NCBI GenBank assembly: GCA_030549335.1
Contig: CM060187.1
Coordinates: 372,001 to 436,000 of the forward strand
Length of the DNA stretch: 64,000 nucleotides
Direction of reading: 5' to 3'
DNA from: Pontederia crassipes
Lineage: Eukaryota > Streptophyta > Magnoliopsida > Commelinales > Pontederiaceae
The position numbers were made by a program, and so were the translations under genes. Within the stretch, counting starts at the first letter, position 1; each line of letters opens with the position of its first letter. Below are positions 32,758 through 44,982 of this stretch, in pieces. The notes under the pieces are model-generated. The model did no database searches, was not told where the DNA came from, and saw only the letters and a program-made list of their open reading frames with translations.

Positions 32758-33242
32758 ACATGAACATGATATAAACAAAAATAGGAAAAGTCATGAAAGA
32801 GAATGCTTATCGAATATGATTATGTTATGATTAAGATTGGTTAATTGCTATTATGAATTTATATCCTTTTAAATTATTTCGTGTACTGAGTAGTTATCAT
32901 TTATGCAATTTTTTTTTCTGTGTCTAAATCCCATATGTAATTGAATTGATAAGTAAGGATGGAGGCGTGGGCAAAATAATTTTCATGATGATGCAATAAT
33001 GCACATGAATACTGAGTCATTAGCAATTTTATTGCTAAGAGACGTAAAGTTGTTAGCCTTTGGAGGACTAATAAGAAAAAGAAAAGATCGAAAGTAGTTC
33101 ACTTCCACACTATTAAGAATAGTTACATGTTACTTAGCTTCCGCCATTCCATATAAGTAAAGGCAAAGAAGAAGGAATTGTAGGTAACACCACCCAAAAT
33201 AAGTCCAATTGTCATGTGGCAGGAGGGTGAAATTTTGGGACA
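32755..33242 (+). mobile_element. 3' remainder of the old gypsy LTR, unit 3
   Basis: Matches 11784-12268 and ends TTTTGGGACA. A mutated primer-binding site follows (TTGGTATTAGAGCC at 33249-33262, one C-to-T change). Confidence 0.75.
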
Positions 33243-33446
33243 TTATAGTTGGTATTAGAGCCAAGGTTCCTAGATCCTCATATATTAAACCGAATTATGT
33301 GCAACCATCACGAACAACTGTCATGTCATCCAAGTAAATAAAGTGAAAATTTTAGTATGACTCATTTTGTATTACTAAACAAGAATTGTTTCATTATAGA
33401 TAGTTCCTGTATAAGGAGAATAAACTAGCCTAATGGAGTTAACTCA

Positions 33447-34182
33447 ATGGGTAATCCCAACAACCAACAACAAAAGGTGCCCCAATATAACATGGGCATA
33501 ATTACTCAATTGGGTATTGTCAACAATAGGCCCCTGCAAGGCAATCAAGCAAAGGGCTCAATTTTGGAGTTTCTAAAACTCAAACCACCCATGTTCAAGG
33601 AAGTGAATGATTTTGACAGGATAGAGTGGTGGATATGGGGCATAAAGAAGACCTTCTGCCTGATGGACTATCTCAAAAAGAAAAAAGGTCTTATTTGCTA
33701 CCAATTGCCTTACAAAGGACGCAAAGGATTGATGGGACACAATTCAGGACATGGAGTTTCCTAGTGTAGAGGTCGTCCCCTGGTTTGCATTTAGATAGTC
33801 ATTCAGAGAATGCTTCTTTCCCACGTATAATGAATTGAAATGAATGGAGTTCCTACTATTGACACAAGGCAATATGACCATGCCAGAATACTTGACCATA
33901 TTCATATCCGGGCAAGCATGCACCACATGAAGATGAACTAGCCAAGGCCAATCAATCATAAAAGGCCTCAACTCTAGACTGAGGTTGAAGACTCTTTCAG
34001 AAAACTGCCACACATTGAATGATGCAGCAAGAATGACCATTTTGATGGAAAGAGGTGTTGCAATAATTCATTAGAAAAAGAAGCCAATGAATAATATCAA
34101 GGGTTTGAACAAAACTAACCTACAAGGCATGGTGACAAGTAACAATGACGCGATGATCGCTGAGAGTATAAGGCGAGGTCCT
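33447..34182 (+). pseudogene. Retrotransposon gag relic, unit 3, interrupted by the Athila-type element
   Basis: Reads MGNPNNQQQKVPQYNM then FLKLKPPMFKE. It is open to an extra-base frameshift near 33715, with the two shared TGA codons beyond. At 34182 the relic is cut by the Athila-type element; its continuation (CTAATCTCCTCCACAAC) follows at 44600. Confidence 0.8.
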
Positions 34183-35253
34183 TGACATGAACTAAACGTA
34201 GTCGCAGAATTATGAATTTCGTATAAGAAATAAGTTCAGTCACAATTTAAATTTTACTCAAGAGTTCACGTTGCTGCAAGTGCACAGGTCGAGTAGAAAC
34301 CCTGAGTGTCGTAACCCCATTGATTTAGACCAATTACTTTTTCCAATTATATCCAAAAGTGTCACGAAATTATAGAAGAAGTATGCATAAAGAGAAATGA
34401 ACAAGAATTAAGAGTAATAAAGGAATGGGAGAAAGGATTGTTTTAGCAATTTGAAGAAGAGATTCCCTTGGAATGAACTAGTTAATGCTATGACAATAAC
34501 CCTATCTGATTTATAAGTTCTGGTTTCCCTTCTATTCTAACGATAAATATTAATAAAAATCAAGAATAGCAGGGGTTCTAATCGATGATTAAGACTACCG
34601 ATTAACAAGACTCTCATCTTTAGTCGGGTCAAATGTAGTCTCTCGATCTTTTTATAATTAAGGCTCTTAATCTTAATCAACAATCAGAAATATAGAATTT
34701 GTTCCTCACACGATTGCAAGGATTCTCATCTCATAACAATCGGTATAATGGATCTCTCGAACCCTAGAAATACCAATCAGCAATTCACGAAAAGCATAAC
34801 AATTGATATATAACTAAGTTCCCCTCTCGGGTGAAATTAGCTTAAACCAAAAAAAATGATCGATCTCTCAATCCTTTTAAAATCAGTTAGAAGTTCTTAC
34901 GGCTATGCATCCCGTAAATACCAAGCAAGGAATCAAAAGTACTACGTCAGGAAATCAGAACAATAATAAGCATTTAACAAAGTTTCATCCCAAGGGAATC
35001 AAGAAAAATCTCTTTAGTTCTCCATCTCTCTTCCACGCTCTGCTTCCTCTCCTTCTTCTCCCCCCTATGCCCTCTTCTTCAGCCTCCTTTTGTTAGTTTT
35101 CCTGTCATCATTCGAATTTTGAAAAGTTGTTAGTTCTCCTTTTACTCATTCAACTTTTCCCTTGAAAAATAGTAAAAACATTTAAATATGTATAATTCTT
35201 ATATAAAATTCGTGGAAATTGTCATGATTAAGGGTACAATAAAGAGATGATCA
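34183..35253 (-). repeat. 3' LTR of the Athila-type element
   Basis: Paired with 43514-44596. It begins TGACATGAACTAAAC on the plus strand and ends GATGATCA. On the minus strand it is preceded by the polypurine tract GCTTGGGAGAATT (35254-35266). Confidence 0.95.
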
Positions 35254-36192
35254 AATTCTCCCAAGCTTAGCTTTTTGTTTGTCCTCAAGCAAAACATTCA
35301 GAAATTAAGGAATAGTCCACAAGTGGATTAGAAATCAGCTATTTAAGTTCAATGAGTTTCCCCACTTTGCCAGCACTTCAATCTTTTCAAAAACTTAAAT
35401 TTCTAGATAGGAAATCACATAGGCTAAAGCAAATTTAAGCCATGAAATAAGTACTAGAAATTACAGGTTGAATTTCAGGGGTTGTCGACTTTACAAGAGG
35501 TCAAACTACAGATCTCTTCATGAACAGGTTTTCCATTGATTAAACAAGTTTAGCACTTGACTTTTATTCATGAGATACAAGTAAATAGGTCAGGGCCTGA
35601 TTTTTATTCATGCTTTCTTTAGGAGAGATTCCTTTGGAAGTTTTGCTCTCCTAAATTTTTTTTCTTTGCTTTCTTTAAGAGAGATTCCTTTGGAAGTTTT
35701 GCTCTCTTAAAAAAAATGCATGCATGCAATGCAAAATGCAACTTTTTACATTTCCTTTTTCTCATTTTCCTATCATGTTCATGAAATGAGCAATAGTTCA
35801 AACTAATGTAAGGTCTAGATCCCTTAGTCCAAAAAGTAAAGTTTTCCTATTTAACATGGTAGCAAGAACCTTGACTCCCCTCTAGACATGATGTATTATC
35901 AATTAAAGCTTTAGATGTCGGCTAGTGTTACCCTCAAGAGAAAATTGTTAAGCTGAAGTTAATCCAAATGCATCTGAATGGTTGAGTCAATTAAAGCAGA
36001 AAGACTAATGACCAAATTAACCACTTAGTGTTGTGAGTATTCTGTCATTTCAGAGTTAAAATAAATTCAGAATTGATGAACACCTATCTTTTTTATATGT
36101 GAAACTAAGCGAGGGATAGTAAAAAAATAGAAATGGAAGAGTAGAAATGTACCATGTGCCCTCTCCCCCAAGCTTAAGAATCGACTCTGTCC
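35254..36192 (-). other. Non-coding tail of the Athila-type element
   Basis: Contains the polypurine tract next to the LTR and a direct repeat (GAGAGATTCCTTTGGAAG at about 35622 and 35678). No conserved frame. Confidence 0.6.
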
Positions 36193-37578
36193 TCAGTGTC
36201 GAACATTCCAGGAAGAGGGACCCGGAGTTGGTTGAAGCTGAAGGAGTCGATCAGTGACCTGTTGGATGTCATTGAGAGTTGTTAGGACAGAATTTTGTAC
36301 CTCCTCGACTCCTTGAATTCTCTGCTGGTGCACCAGGTTTTGCTGCTCTAGTCGGTGGAGGTGATCCTTTAATGCTTGTATGTCCTGGTGGTGGCAGGCT
36401 GAGGCCTCTGCCAGTTGTGTCACATGTTGCAAAATAAGATCTACTTTCTGGTTGGTGGTGAGTGCCACAGCTGAGGGAACATCCGGCACTGAAGAGGAGG
36501 AAGATGAAACAAGTTGCCGCCAAGGGGTTCAAGGACCGGAAGGGTGTTGCGAAGCTATTCGATAGTCAAGGAGCAGCGGGGGTAGTGTAGAAATAGGCCT
36601 TGTGACCTGGATGAAATCGTTCATCCACCAATTCCGGCCTTCAAGAATTGAGGTCCGTCTTGGGTCAGGTAGTTGGAGGAGGGTCGATGCATTAGATTGT
36701 CGCTAAAAATGTTGGCCATTGACTACTAGAAGAACCCGCTCCTTAACCAAAAAATCCAGGTCAATGAGGGCGGCAGGAATTTAAGTGGTGTTAGCTAAGA
36801 AGACATAGTGCTCTGCTAAGGGGATGATGAAGTTACCACAGAGGATAGGACTGAATTCATGGGCAGACTCCGTGATTAGACTTTGCAAAAGGAATGAAGC
36901 AAGGTTGATTTCTGTGTTAGCCAGCAAGCACCAGAGGATAAAAAGCTCGTCAGCAGAGACAAGGTCCCTCTCATACTCATTAGGCCGGATTAAGATAGTG
37001 TTGATCAATAAAATGTGAAGAAATTGGAGGACAGGGTTCTTCAGGTGGTGGCCAACGAGGTGGAGCATGCTATCAGCTCGGTTGCCAGTGAGTTGATACC
37101 AGACGTCATATGTAGGGAAAGAAGGTGGATGAGTGCGATGACCGGTATTAGGCAGATTTAATAGACCAGCAAAGGTGTCCAAACTCATGGCGAGTTCATA
37201 ATTACATAGCCGAAACTCTATATGGTTTGGGACTCCATCTTCGTCAAAACTAGTGGGATACAGAGTTCCTAAGAATTCTGTTGATACCTCTTCGTAGAGG
37301 TCCCAACGTCTCATGAAGAAGGGGAGAAGGAGATAGCGATGGAGAATAGTCCGAACATCCTCAAATAAACCGAGAGGTTCAAGAGCAAAAAAATCGAGAA
37401 ATCGGGTAGAGGAAAAATCTCTGGACCTGGTATTTAAAAGACGTTGAGCCTCATTGTCATCCATCGGCAATCGGAGATTAGTTGTAGGTTGCAGAAGGCT
37501 GTCTGGACGGAGTCTTCGCCTGATGGACTCCGATGAACTATTAGCTGAGGAGTCGGACGAGGTGCGTGTGCGCTTCAT
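36193..37578 (-). pseudogene. Extra ORF of the Athila-type element, in the env-like position
   Basis: One minus-strand frame, 461 codons long, broken by a TAA at 36781-36783 and at least two further stops. The first 265 residues start with a Ser/Arg-rich stretch (MKRTRTSSDSS) and contain RFLDFFALEPLGLFEDV and FRLCNYELAMSLDTFAGLL. This resembles plant retrotransposon ORFs found between integrase and 3' LTR (ATHILA-ORF-like proteins of unknown function). The last 98 codons predict a coiled coil (ALKDHLHRLEQQNLVHQQ). No clear transmembrane or envelope feature was seen, so the name refers to position only. Confidence 0.6.
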
Positions 37579-38148
37579 CTGTCCGGCGTGAAAAATCTCG
37601 ACAATCGTAAGATAGACGGCAGCAGAGTTTTCATGGGGGGTGACGGGGAGCTGCTAGGGATTTCGGAACAAAAAGGCATATGAGAGATAGATGAGAGGCA
37701 ATGAGCATATCATGCTCGGGTGGAAAACGAAGCGACGTGGGGGGAGTTCGTGTGCAACTTGGAAAAAGTGGATATTTGGGTAGATATGGAGTTAGATTCT
37801 ATTGAGATTCTCAACTAAATCTGGGAATATACTTTCAGGTGATTTTCTGACATTCCTGATCGTCTAATGCTGACGCGTCTGCTGACCATTTTATTCGGTT
37901 GGGTTGCCTCCCTATAGCGCCTTTTTTTAACGTCGTTGGCTCGACCCCATCTTTATTTTTTCTAATAATCTGGTTGTAGATAAAGCACCTCTTCGAACTT
38001 TACTTCAGCTGGATTGTAACGTTTCAACCTTTGCCCATTGACCTTGAAGGTTTCTAAATTGTTATTTTTTATGTCCACCGCACCATGAGGTTAAATTTTT
38101 CAATGATGAATGGTCTAGACCATCGCGTTCTTAACTTCCCGGAAAAAG

Positions 38149-40572
38149 TCATAATCGGGAATTAAATAACAGAACCTGGTCACCTTCTTTAAATTTATTT
38201 CTTAGTATGTGTGAATCATGCCATTTCTTTGTTCTCTCTTTGTAGATGCGAGAGTTGTTGTAGGCCTCTAATCTCAATTCATCTAGCTCATTAAGCTGTA
38301 AAAGACGTTTTTCAGAAGCTGCTTGGAGATCATAATTCAATGTTTTGATTGCCCAAAAAGCTTTATGTTCTAATTCAATCGGTAGATGACAATGTTTGCC
38401 ATAGATCAGCCTGAATGGTGTTGTTCCAATTGGTGTCTTGTACGCAGTTCGGTATGCCCACAATGCTTTGTTAAGTTTTAAACTCCAATCCTTCCTGGTT
38501 ATGGACACAGTTTTCTCTAAGATTAGCTTGATTTCTCTATTCGAGACTTCTGCTTGTCCATTGGTTTGAGGGTGATAAGCAGTGGATACCCTATGCTTGA
38601 CCCCATATTTGAACAGCAGCTTTTCAAAACTCCGTTCGATAAAGTGTGATCCCCCATCACTAATAACTAATCTCGGCATACCGAACCTTGGAAATATTAT
38701 GTCTTTAAAAAGTTTGACCACTGACTTCGAGTCTGCTGAGATTGTGGGAATAGCCTCAATCCATTTCGAAACGTAATCAACGGCTAAAAGTATGAACTTG
38801 TACCCGCATGAAGGAGGGAAAGGTCCCATGTAGTCTACTCCCCACACATCAAATATTTCTACCTCAAGTATAGGTTGCAGAGGTGCCTCATTTCTTGTAC
38901 CTATATTTCCAGTTCTTTGGCAAGCATCGCAAGATTTAACGACATTAATTGCATCCTTGAATAGGGTTGGCCAATAAAACCCTATTTGAAGAACCTTAGT
39001 GGCTGTTCTCTGATATCCTCCATGGCCACCATAAGGAGATGCATGACATTCTTGTAATATAGCGGATTGTTCTTCCTCTGGTACACATCTACGAAACATC
39101 CCATCCGCACATTTTTTGAACAGAAATGGCTCATTCCAAAAGTAGTATTTGATGTCGGAAAAAAATTTCTTCTTTTGCTGGTAAGAAAGATCCGGTCGTA
39201 AAACTCCAAAGGCTAAGTAGTTAGCATAATCAGCAAACCAAGGAAGTTGCATTCTCTGGATTAAAAACAATTGTTCATCTGGAAAAGAGTCGTTGATTTC
39301 ACCGCGAACTTCAGAGTTAACATCTCCTTTTGATAGTTGAAGATGGGAGAGATGGTCAGCTACCAAGTTTTCTGTCCCCCTACGATCTTTGATTTCTAAG
39401 TCAAATTCCTGCAACAAAAGGATCCATCTGATCAATCTAGGTTTGGCATCTTCTTTAGTAATCAAGTATCGCACCGCTTGATGATCAGTATAGACAGTAA
39501 CTTTGGAGCCAACTAGATAGGATCTAAATTTGTCTATTGCAAAAACTACTGTTAGAAACTCTTTTTCAGTGGTGGCATAATTGATTTGAGAGTCATCCAA
39601 AGTTTTGCTAGCATAGTAGATTGCATGTTGCCTTTTATCCTTCCTTTGTCCCAACACTGCCCTCACAGCTTGATCACTGGCATCACACATAATTTTGAAT
39701 GGTAGAGACCAATCAGGTGGTTGGATGATTGGTGCGGTTGTGAGAGCCTTTTTCAAAGTGTTAAAGGCTTTTAAACAGTGTTCATCAAAGATGAACTCCA
39801 CGTCTTTGGATAGTAGTTTTGTCAAGGGTCTCGCAATGAGAGAAAAATTCTTGATGAAACGCCGATAGAATCCAGCGTGTCTAAGAAAGCTTTTGATTCC
39901 TTTGATATTAGTAGGTGGAGGTAATCTTTCAATTACTTCTGTTTTAGCCTTATCAACTTCAATACCTCGACCTGAAACAACATGGTTAAGGACTACACCT
40001 TCTTGTACCATGAAGTGACATTTCTCCCAGTTCAACACCAGGTTAGATTCCGCACATCTTTGTAACACTTTTCCTAAATTCTGAAGACAGACTTCAAAAG
40101 AAGTGCCATACATGGAAAAGTCGTCTATGAATACCTCCATTATTTCTTCGATATAATCAGAGAAAATTGACATCATGCACCTTTGAAAACTGGCTAGAGC
40201 ATTGCATAATCCGAAAGGCATCCTTCTGTATGCAAAGGTTCCATAAGGACAAGTAAAGGTAGTTTTTTCTTGATCTTCTGGATGAATGGGGATTTGATAG
40301 AATCCAGAAAATCCATCCAAGTAACAAAAATAGGAATGGTTTGCCAGTCTTTCTAACATCTGATCAATAAAAGGTAATGGAAAATGATCCTTCCTTGTGG
40401 CCTTATTAAGTTTCTTGAAGTCGATACACAACCTCCATCCGGTAACCGTTCGCGTGAAAATGAATTTGTTCGACTCTGTCTTTACTACCGTCATTCCTCC
40501 TTTTTTTGGTACGACTTGCACGGGACTTACCCATTGACTGTCTGATATAGGGTAGATAATTCCTGCATCCAA
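38149..40572 (-). CDS. Pol segment: reverse transcriptase, RNase H, integrase
   Basis: 807-codon open frame. RT covers about residues 10-240, with [11 protein letters not shown] (Asp 86) and the catalytic FIDD (148-151). RNase H spans about 290-412, with CDASD, EKEF, YTDH and ADHL giving the acidic residues; AVRAVLGQ has Arg where Gly is usual. Integrase shows the His2Cys2 finger (H510, H517, C548, C551) and the DD35E triad (D580, D639, E675). These enzymes copy retrotransposon RNA and insert it into the genome. The frame is offset by one base from gag-protease because of an A-run indel near 40583-40592. It ends at a TGA after LLFNSRL, with more pol-like sequence (LFPGKLR) beyond. Probably not translated as part of a full polyprotein. 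Confidence 0.9.
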   Translation of the reverse strand: MDAGIIYPISDSQWVSPVQVVPKKGGMTVVKTESNKFIFTRTVTGWRLCIDFKKLNKATRKDHFPLPFIDQMLERLANHSYFCYLDGFSGFYQIPIHPEDQEKTTFTCPYGTFAYRRMPFGLCNALASFQRCMMSIFSDYIEEIMEVFIDDFSMYGTSFEVCLQNLGKVLQRCAESNLVLNWEKCHFMVQEGVVLNHVVSGRGIEVDKAKTEVIERLPPPTNIKGIKSFLRHAGFYRRFIKNFSLIARPLTKLLSKDVEFIFDEHCLKAFNTLKKALTTAPIIQPPDWSLPFKIMCDASDQAVRAVLGQRKDKRQHAIYYASKTLDDSQINYATTEKEFLTVVFAIDKFRSYLVGSKVTVYTDHQAVRYLITKEDAKPRLIRWILLLQEFDLEIKDRRGTENLVADHLSHLQLSKGDVNSEVRGEINDSFPDEQLFLIQRMQLPWFADYANYLAFGVLRPDLSYQQKKKFFSDIKYYFWNEPFLFKKCADGMFRRCVPEEEQSAILQECHASPYGGHGGYQRTATKVLQIGFYWPTLFKDAINVVKSCDACQRTGNIGTRNEAPLQPILEVEIFDVWGVDYMGPFPPSCGYKFILLAVDYVSKWIEAIPTISADSKSVVKLFKDIIFPRFGMPRLVISDGGSHFIERSFEKLLFKYGVKHRVSTAYHPQTNGQAEVSNREIKLILEKTVSITRKDWSLKLNKALWAYRTAYKTPIGTTPFRLIYGKHCHLPIELEHKAFWAIKTLNYDLQAASEKRLLQLNELDELRLEAYNNSRIYKERTKKWHDSHILRNKFKEGDQVLLFNSRL

Positions 40573-41081
40573 TAATTTAATCTTTTTTTTTTCACTACCT
40601 CTTTCATTGCTGGATTAAGCCTTCTTTGTCCCTCTATGGAGGGTTTATGATCTTTTTCCATATGAATACGGTGCATACATATAGCAGGATTAATTCCTTT
40701 GAGATCATCCAAAGTGTATCCGATTACATGCTTATAAGCCTTTAGCTTATTCAATAGCTGCTGAAGCTGAGTTGTCTTTAAATCTGCGTTCACAATCACT
40801 GGATAAGTAGAGTCTTCTCCTAGAAATTCATACTTGAGATTTTGAAGAAGCTTCTTTAATTCTGGCTTTGTTAGCCTCCTGGAGCTAGGTTGTTGTATAA
40901 TTTCTGTCGGTTGGTCCTCAAGTGGAGCGTTAGGGTGTTTTGTTTCAGTAGAGAGTATGCGGCTTGTGAGAATGTCCGCTTCTTCTTCTGTCCACAAAGA
41001 TGATTCTTGAGTTTCAAGAGATACTTCCAGAGGGTCTGATATATGAATAACTGATGCCACAATCTGTACAAGAGAATCCAA
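40527..41081 (-). pseudogene. Protease-RT linker segment of Athila polyprotein
   Basis: Same frame as gag and protease. Contains SRRLTKPELKKLL, VIGYTLDDLKGINPAICMHRI and [13 protein letters not shown], the usual lead-in to RT in this lineage. It is separated from protease by TAA 41091-41093 and from RT by the A-run indel. Confidence 0.8.
40583..40592 (-). other. Frameshift in an A10 run between protease/RT-start and RT
   Basis: Upstream the frame reads AMKEVVKKK. With one more A it would continue into [11 protein letters not shown], the normal RT start. One A missing (or two gained) explains the break. Confidence 0.8.
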
Positions 41082-41090
41082 TTGCTCAGA

Positions 41091-41882
41091 TTAAAGACAG
41101 TGGTCTTCCATATCCGGGCAGTTCATAAGATGATTTAGTCGAAATTCAACTATGTCATCACCTATTTGAAAGGTAAGATGACCTTGTTTAACATCAATTA
41201 TTGCTCCAGCTGTAGCTAAAAAGGGTCTCCCTAACAAAATTAGAGTATGATTATCTTCGTCCATGTCCAGGACTACAAAGTCGGCTGGTATGTAGAAGTT
41301 GCCTACTTTGATGGGTATGTCCTCTAGAATTCCCTGTGGGATTTTTATGGATCTATCTGCCAATTGGAGGGACATATTCGTGGGCTTAATATCACCCATT
41401 TCAAGTTTCTTACACAATGACAGAGGTATAACACTTACTGAAGCACCAAGGTGACATAAGGCTCTTCGTATCTTTCGGTTTCCTATTTCGCAGGGTATGG
41501 AGAAACTCTCCGGATCTTTTAGCTTCGGAGGTAATCTATTTTGAATTACCGCACTTGCTTCAGTAGTTAGCGCGATAGTTTCATTTTCTTGTATCCTCCT
41601 TTTCTTCGATAAAATATCTTTCAAGAATTTGGCATATGCTGGCATCTCTTGAATAGCTTCCACAAAAGGCACATTGATATAGAGTTTCTTTAGGATTTCT
41701 ACGAACTTGCCGAATTGTTGGTCTTGTCTAGATTTCTCGAGGGCTTTAGGAAATAGTATCCGCGAAGAATAGCTATGTTGTCCCTCAGTAGGCTGTTGTT
41801 TGGACTTATTTGGTTTATTCATTGTGTCTTCTGGTTGGACTATCTGATTCTGGTCACCAACTTCATCCGTTACTTCTGTCAA
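41091..41882 (-). pseudogene. Athila aspartic protease segment with the catalytic Asp replaced
   Basis: 263 codons. The conserved active-site line reads ALCHLGASVSVIPLSLC, where the family has ALCDLGAS. Codon 144 (41451-41453) is CAC (His) instead of GAC or GAT (Asp). The downstream landmark LILLGRPFLATAGAIIDV is intact. The protease normally cuts the gag-pol polyprotein in virus-like particles, and loss of the Asp should abolish this. The frame is open upstream of the listed Met as far as the TAA at 42015-42017. Confidence 0.85.
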
Positions 41883-42014
41883 GACCTCTGCCCTTGTTCT
41901 TTTAGTACTATCAACTGTCTTTCGACTTCTTAAAGTTACAGCTTGGACTTGTTCTTTTGGATTCTTTCTTGGTTGTCCGGGTAGGATGCCTGGTAGTCTT
42001 GAAGACGACGCAGC

Positions 42015-42422
42015 TTATTGAGCTATTTGATTTTCCAACATTTTATTATGAATGGAGAGGCTTTCTATTTTTTCAAACATTTTTTGCGTCAGGGTGTCCT
42101 GTTTTGACATATATTTCTCCATCATTGCTTCTAACTTATTGGTAGAAGAAGACCCTTGTTCTGTCAAAGAATTCTGAGGTTGTGTTCTCTGATTGAATCT
42201 ATTTTGCCAACCGGGAGCCTAATTTTGTTGAGGATTATCTCTGTAGGAGAACTTTGGATTATTTCTCCATCCTGGATTGAAAGTGTTAGAGTATGAATCA
42301 TTATTCGATGGATAAGGGCCTATAGCATTAGCTTGTTGTTGGTGCCCTTGCTGTTTTAGCAGCTCGCAGTGCACAGAAATGTGATCGGATGAACCACATA
42401 TTTCACAACATCTTGCTATCAT
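42015..42422 (-). pseudogene. Athila nucleocapsid segment with CCHC zinc knuckle
   Basis: CEICGSSDHISVHC gives the C-x2-C-x4-H-x4-C knuckle that binds RNA. It is in frame with gag but isolated by TGA 42456-42458, a TAG at 42219-42221 and a TAA at 42015-42017. Confidence 0.8.
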
Positions 42423-42455
42423 ATTAATAGTTGGTGTAGCTTCATTGAGCCCCAG

Positions 42456-43388
42456 TCAACTAATTGCTTTTTGAACTATGTACTCTACCTTGGAAGTAAA
42501 ATCTTCACCGTCAAGCCGAGTTTGAGTTGATGCTGCGGATTCATTAGACCTTGAATGAGCTAAGAAATGTTGATTCCGAGCGATCTCTTCTATAAGTTGA
42601 TAAGCTTCATCCACATTTTTCTTTATAAACACACCGTCTGCAGCATTGTCAAGTGTCATTTTTGAGGTGTAATTGAGTCCATTGTGGAACGATTGGACCA
42701 TAATCCATTTGCTCAAACCATGGTGCGGACACGACCTCAGCAATGTTTTAAATCTTTGCCAAGCTTCATACAACGTCTCCTGATCCTTTTGCACAAAACC
42801 AATGACTTGATTTCTGATCCTTATGGTTTTGCTGGGAGGGAAATATTCTGACAAAAAGGCTTTAACTAGTTGCTCCCAGGTAGTTAATTCCTGCGGTTCC
42901 AGGGATTGTAACCATTGTTTGGCCTTACCCCTTAGCGAGAAAGAAAAAACTCTCAGTCTCAATGCTTCTGGAGACACCCCATTCAACTTAGTTGTCTCGC
43001 ATATTTCCAAAAAATCTTTAAGGTGTTGATTTGGATCTTCATCTGGGGTTCCTCCAAATTGATTTTGTTGAATCGTAGAGATTAGAGATGATTTCAACTC
43101 AAAATTGGCTTGAATGGCGGGCTTTAAAATTGCAGACTCTAGTCCATCTGCGGTAGGAGTATAAAGTTCTTCTAATGACGGGATCGGTGGTCGCGGTTGG
43201 AGTGGTTCTTGTTGTTCAGCCATCATTTCGATCTCCGAATTAAAATTCTCTTCGAGCTCTATAGATTGAGTGCTACTTGTACTTTCAGGACGTGATGTTC
43301 TACACTTGTATTCTCGCACTCTTCTCTTAAAAGTTCGATCGATTTCGGGATCTAATTCGAGTAGTTGACTGCGAATACTTCTGGGCAT
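42456..43388 (-). pseudogene. Athila gag (capsid) segment, ended by an early stop
   Basis: 310 codons from MPRSIRSQ. The retrotransposon-gag core is clear: HLKDFLEICETTKLNG, LRGKAKQWLQSL, TWEQLVKAFLSEYFPP, ETLYEAWQRFKTLLRSCPHHG. The family protein forms the cytoplasmic particle. A TGA (42456-42458) cuts it before the zinc knuckle. The start lies about 100 bp inside the primer-binding site. Confidence 0.9.
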
Positions 43389-43488
43389 ATACTATTCCCT
43401 GAAATCAATTGAGAAAATATAATCAGATGGGAATAATGCTTTAACAAACTAAATAAGGATATAAATGAAAGGTAAATAATTAATCAAA

Positions 43489-43507
43489 ATCCCCGGCAAC
43501 GGTGCCA
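43489..43507 (-). other. Primer-binding site, tRNA-Asp type
   Basis: The plus strand reads ATCCCCGGCAACGGTGCCA, equal to the 3' end of plant tRNA-Asp with one C-to-T change, placed six bases from the 5' LTR. Use of tRNA-Asp is known for Athila elements. Confidence 0.9.
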
Positions 43508-43513
43508 AAAACT

Positions 43514-44596
43514 TGACGTGAACTAAACATAGAAGCAGAATTATGGATTTCGTATAAGAAATAAGTCCAATCACAATTTAAATTTTACTCAAGAGTTCAC
43601 GTTGCTGCAAGTGCACAGGTCGAGTAGAAACCCTGAGTGTCGTAACCCCGTTGATTTAGACCAATTACTTTTTTCAATTATATCCAAAAGTGTCACGAAA
43701 TTATAGAAGAAGTATGCATAAAGAGAAATGAACAAGAATTAAGAGTAATAAAGGAATGGGAGAAAGGATTGTTTTAGCAATTTGAAGAAGAGATTCCCTT
43801 GGAATGAACTAGTTAATGCTATGACAATAACCCTATTTGATTTACTAAGTTCTAGTTTCCCTTCTATTCTAACGACAAGTATTAATAAAAATCAAGAATA
43901 GCAGGGGTTCTAACCGATTATTAAGACTACCGATTAACAAGACTCTCATCTTTAGTCGGGTCAAATGTAGTCTCTCGATCTTCTTATAATTAAGGCTCTT
44001 AATCTTAATCAACAATCAGAAATATAGGATTTGTTCCTCACACGATTACAAGGATTCTCATCTCATAACAATCGGTATAATGGATCTCTCGATCCCTAGA
44101 AATACCAATCAGCAATTCACGAAAAACATAACAATTGATATATAACTAAGTTCCCCTCTCGGGTGAAATTAGCTTAAACCAAAAAAAATGATCGATCTCT
44201 CAATCCTTTTAAAATCAGTTAGAAGTTCTTACGGCTATGCATACTGTAAATACCAAGCAAGGAATCAAAAGTACTACGTCAGGAAATCAGAACAATAATA
44301 AGCATTTAACAAAGTTTCATCCCAAGGGAATCAAGAAAAATCTCTTTAGTTCTCCATCTCTCTTCCACGCCCCAGTCCTTCCTCTCTGCTTCCTCTCCTT
44401 CTCCCCCCTATGCCCTCTTCTTCGGCCTCCTTTTGTTAGTTTTCCTGTCATCATTCGAATTTTGAAAAGTTGTTAGTTCTCCTTTTACTCATTCAACTTT
44501 TCTCTTGGAAAATAGTAAAAACATTTAAATATGTCTAATTCTTATATAAAATTCGTGGAAATTATCGTGATTAAGGGTACAATAAAGAGATGATCA
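43514..44596 (-). repeat. 5' LTR of the Athila-type element
   Basis: Starts TGACGTGAACTAAAC on the plus strand and ends GATGATCA; the promoter of the element would lie here on the minus strand. Followed by the target duplication GTCCT. Confidence 0.95.
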
Positions 44597-44982
44597 GTCC
44601 TAATCTCCTCCACAACAACAACAAGATTGGTGTAAATTTTCAGAGAAGAAATTGGTGTAAATTCTTATGTGTAAGTTGTTTTTAGGAATTTTTTTGTAAA
44701 AAGATTTTGATTCCTTCCTTATAAAAGATTTCTTGTCATACCGATAATTTGGTATTGTGGAAAACCTAGACTAAATAAAGTCCTTTCCCTGTGGGAAAAT
44801 CAGAACGCGGAAAGAAATAAGCGGATCCAAATGCATTGATGCAGTTATTCAATATAGAATAGAAGAATTTTCATTTTCGAATCCAAGATTTAAAATGTAA
44901 AACTTTAACTACTGCTCTTATTCATTTTTCTTATTTTATTATCGAATAAATCATGAATGAATTCGGCAAAGTATTAAAGATT

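Larger units (their letters stand above)
34183..44596 (-). mobile_element. Athila-type Ty3/gypsy LTR retrotransposon, complete but decayed
   Basis: 10.4 kb, minus orientation, flanked by GTCCT (34178-34182 and 44597-44601). Unit 4 has the empty site with one GTCCT at 61945-61949. LTRs of 1071 and 1083 bp start TGAC and end ATCA. The primer site matches the 3' end of plant tRNA-Asp, as in the Athila lineage. The order gag, protease, RT, RNase H, integrase, extra ORF is that of Athila. Gag to protease lies in one frame broken by several stops. The LTRs differ at few sites by eye, so insertion looks younger than the unit duplication. Confidence 0.95.

Noticed and set aside
40583-40592. Programmed frameshift between protease and RT of the Athila-type element
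   Set aside because: Related elements usually read gag to integrase in one frame, and this copy has four other in-frame stops; an A-run indel is simpler.
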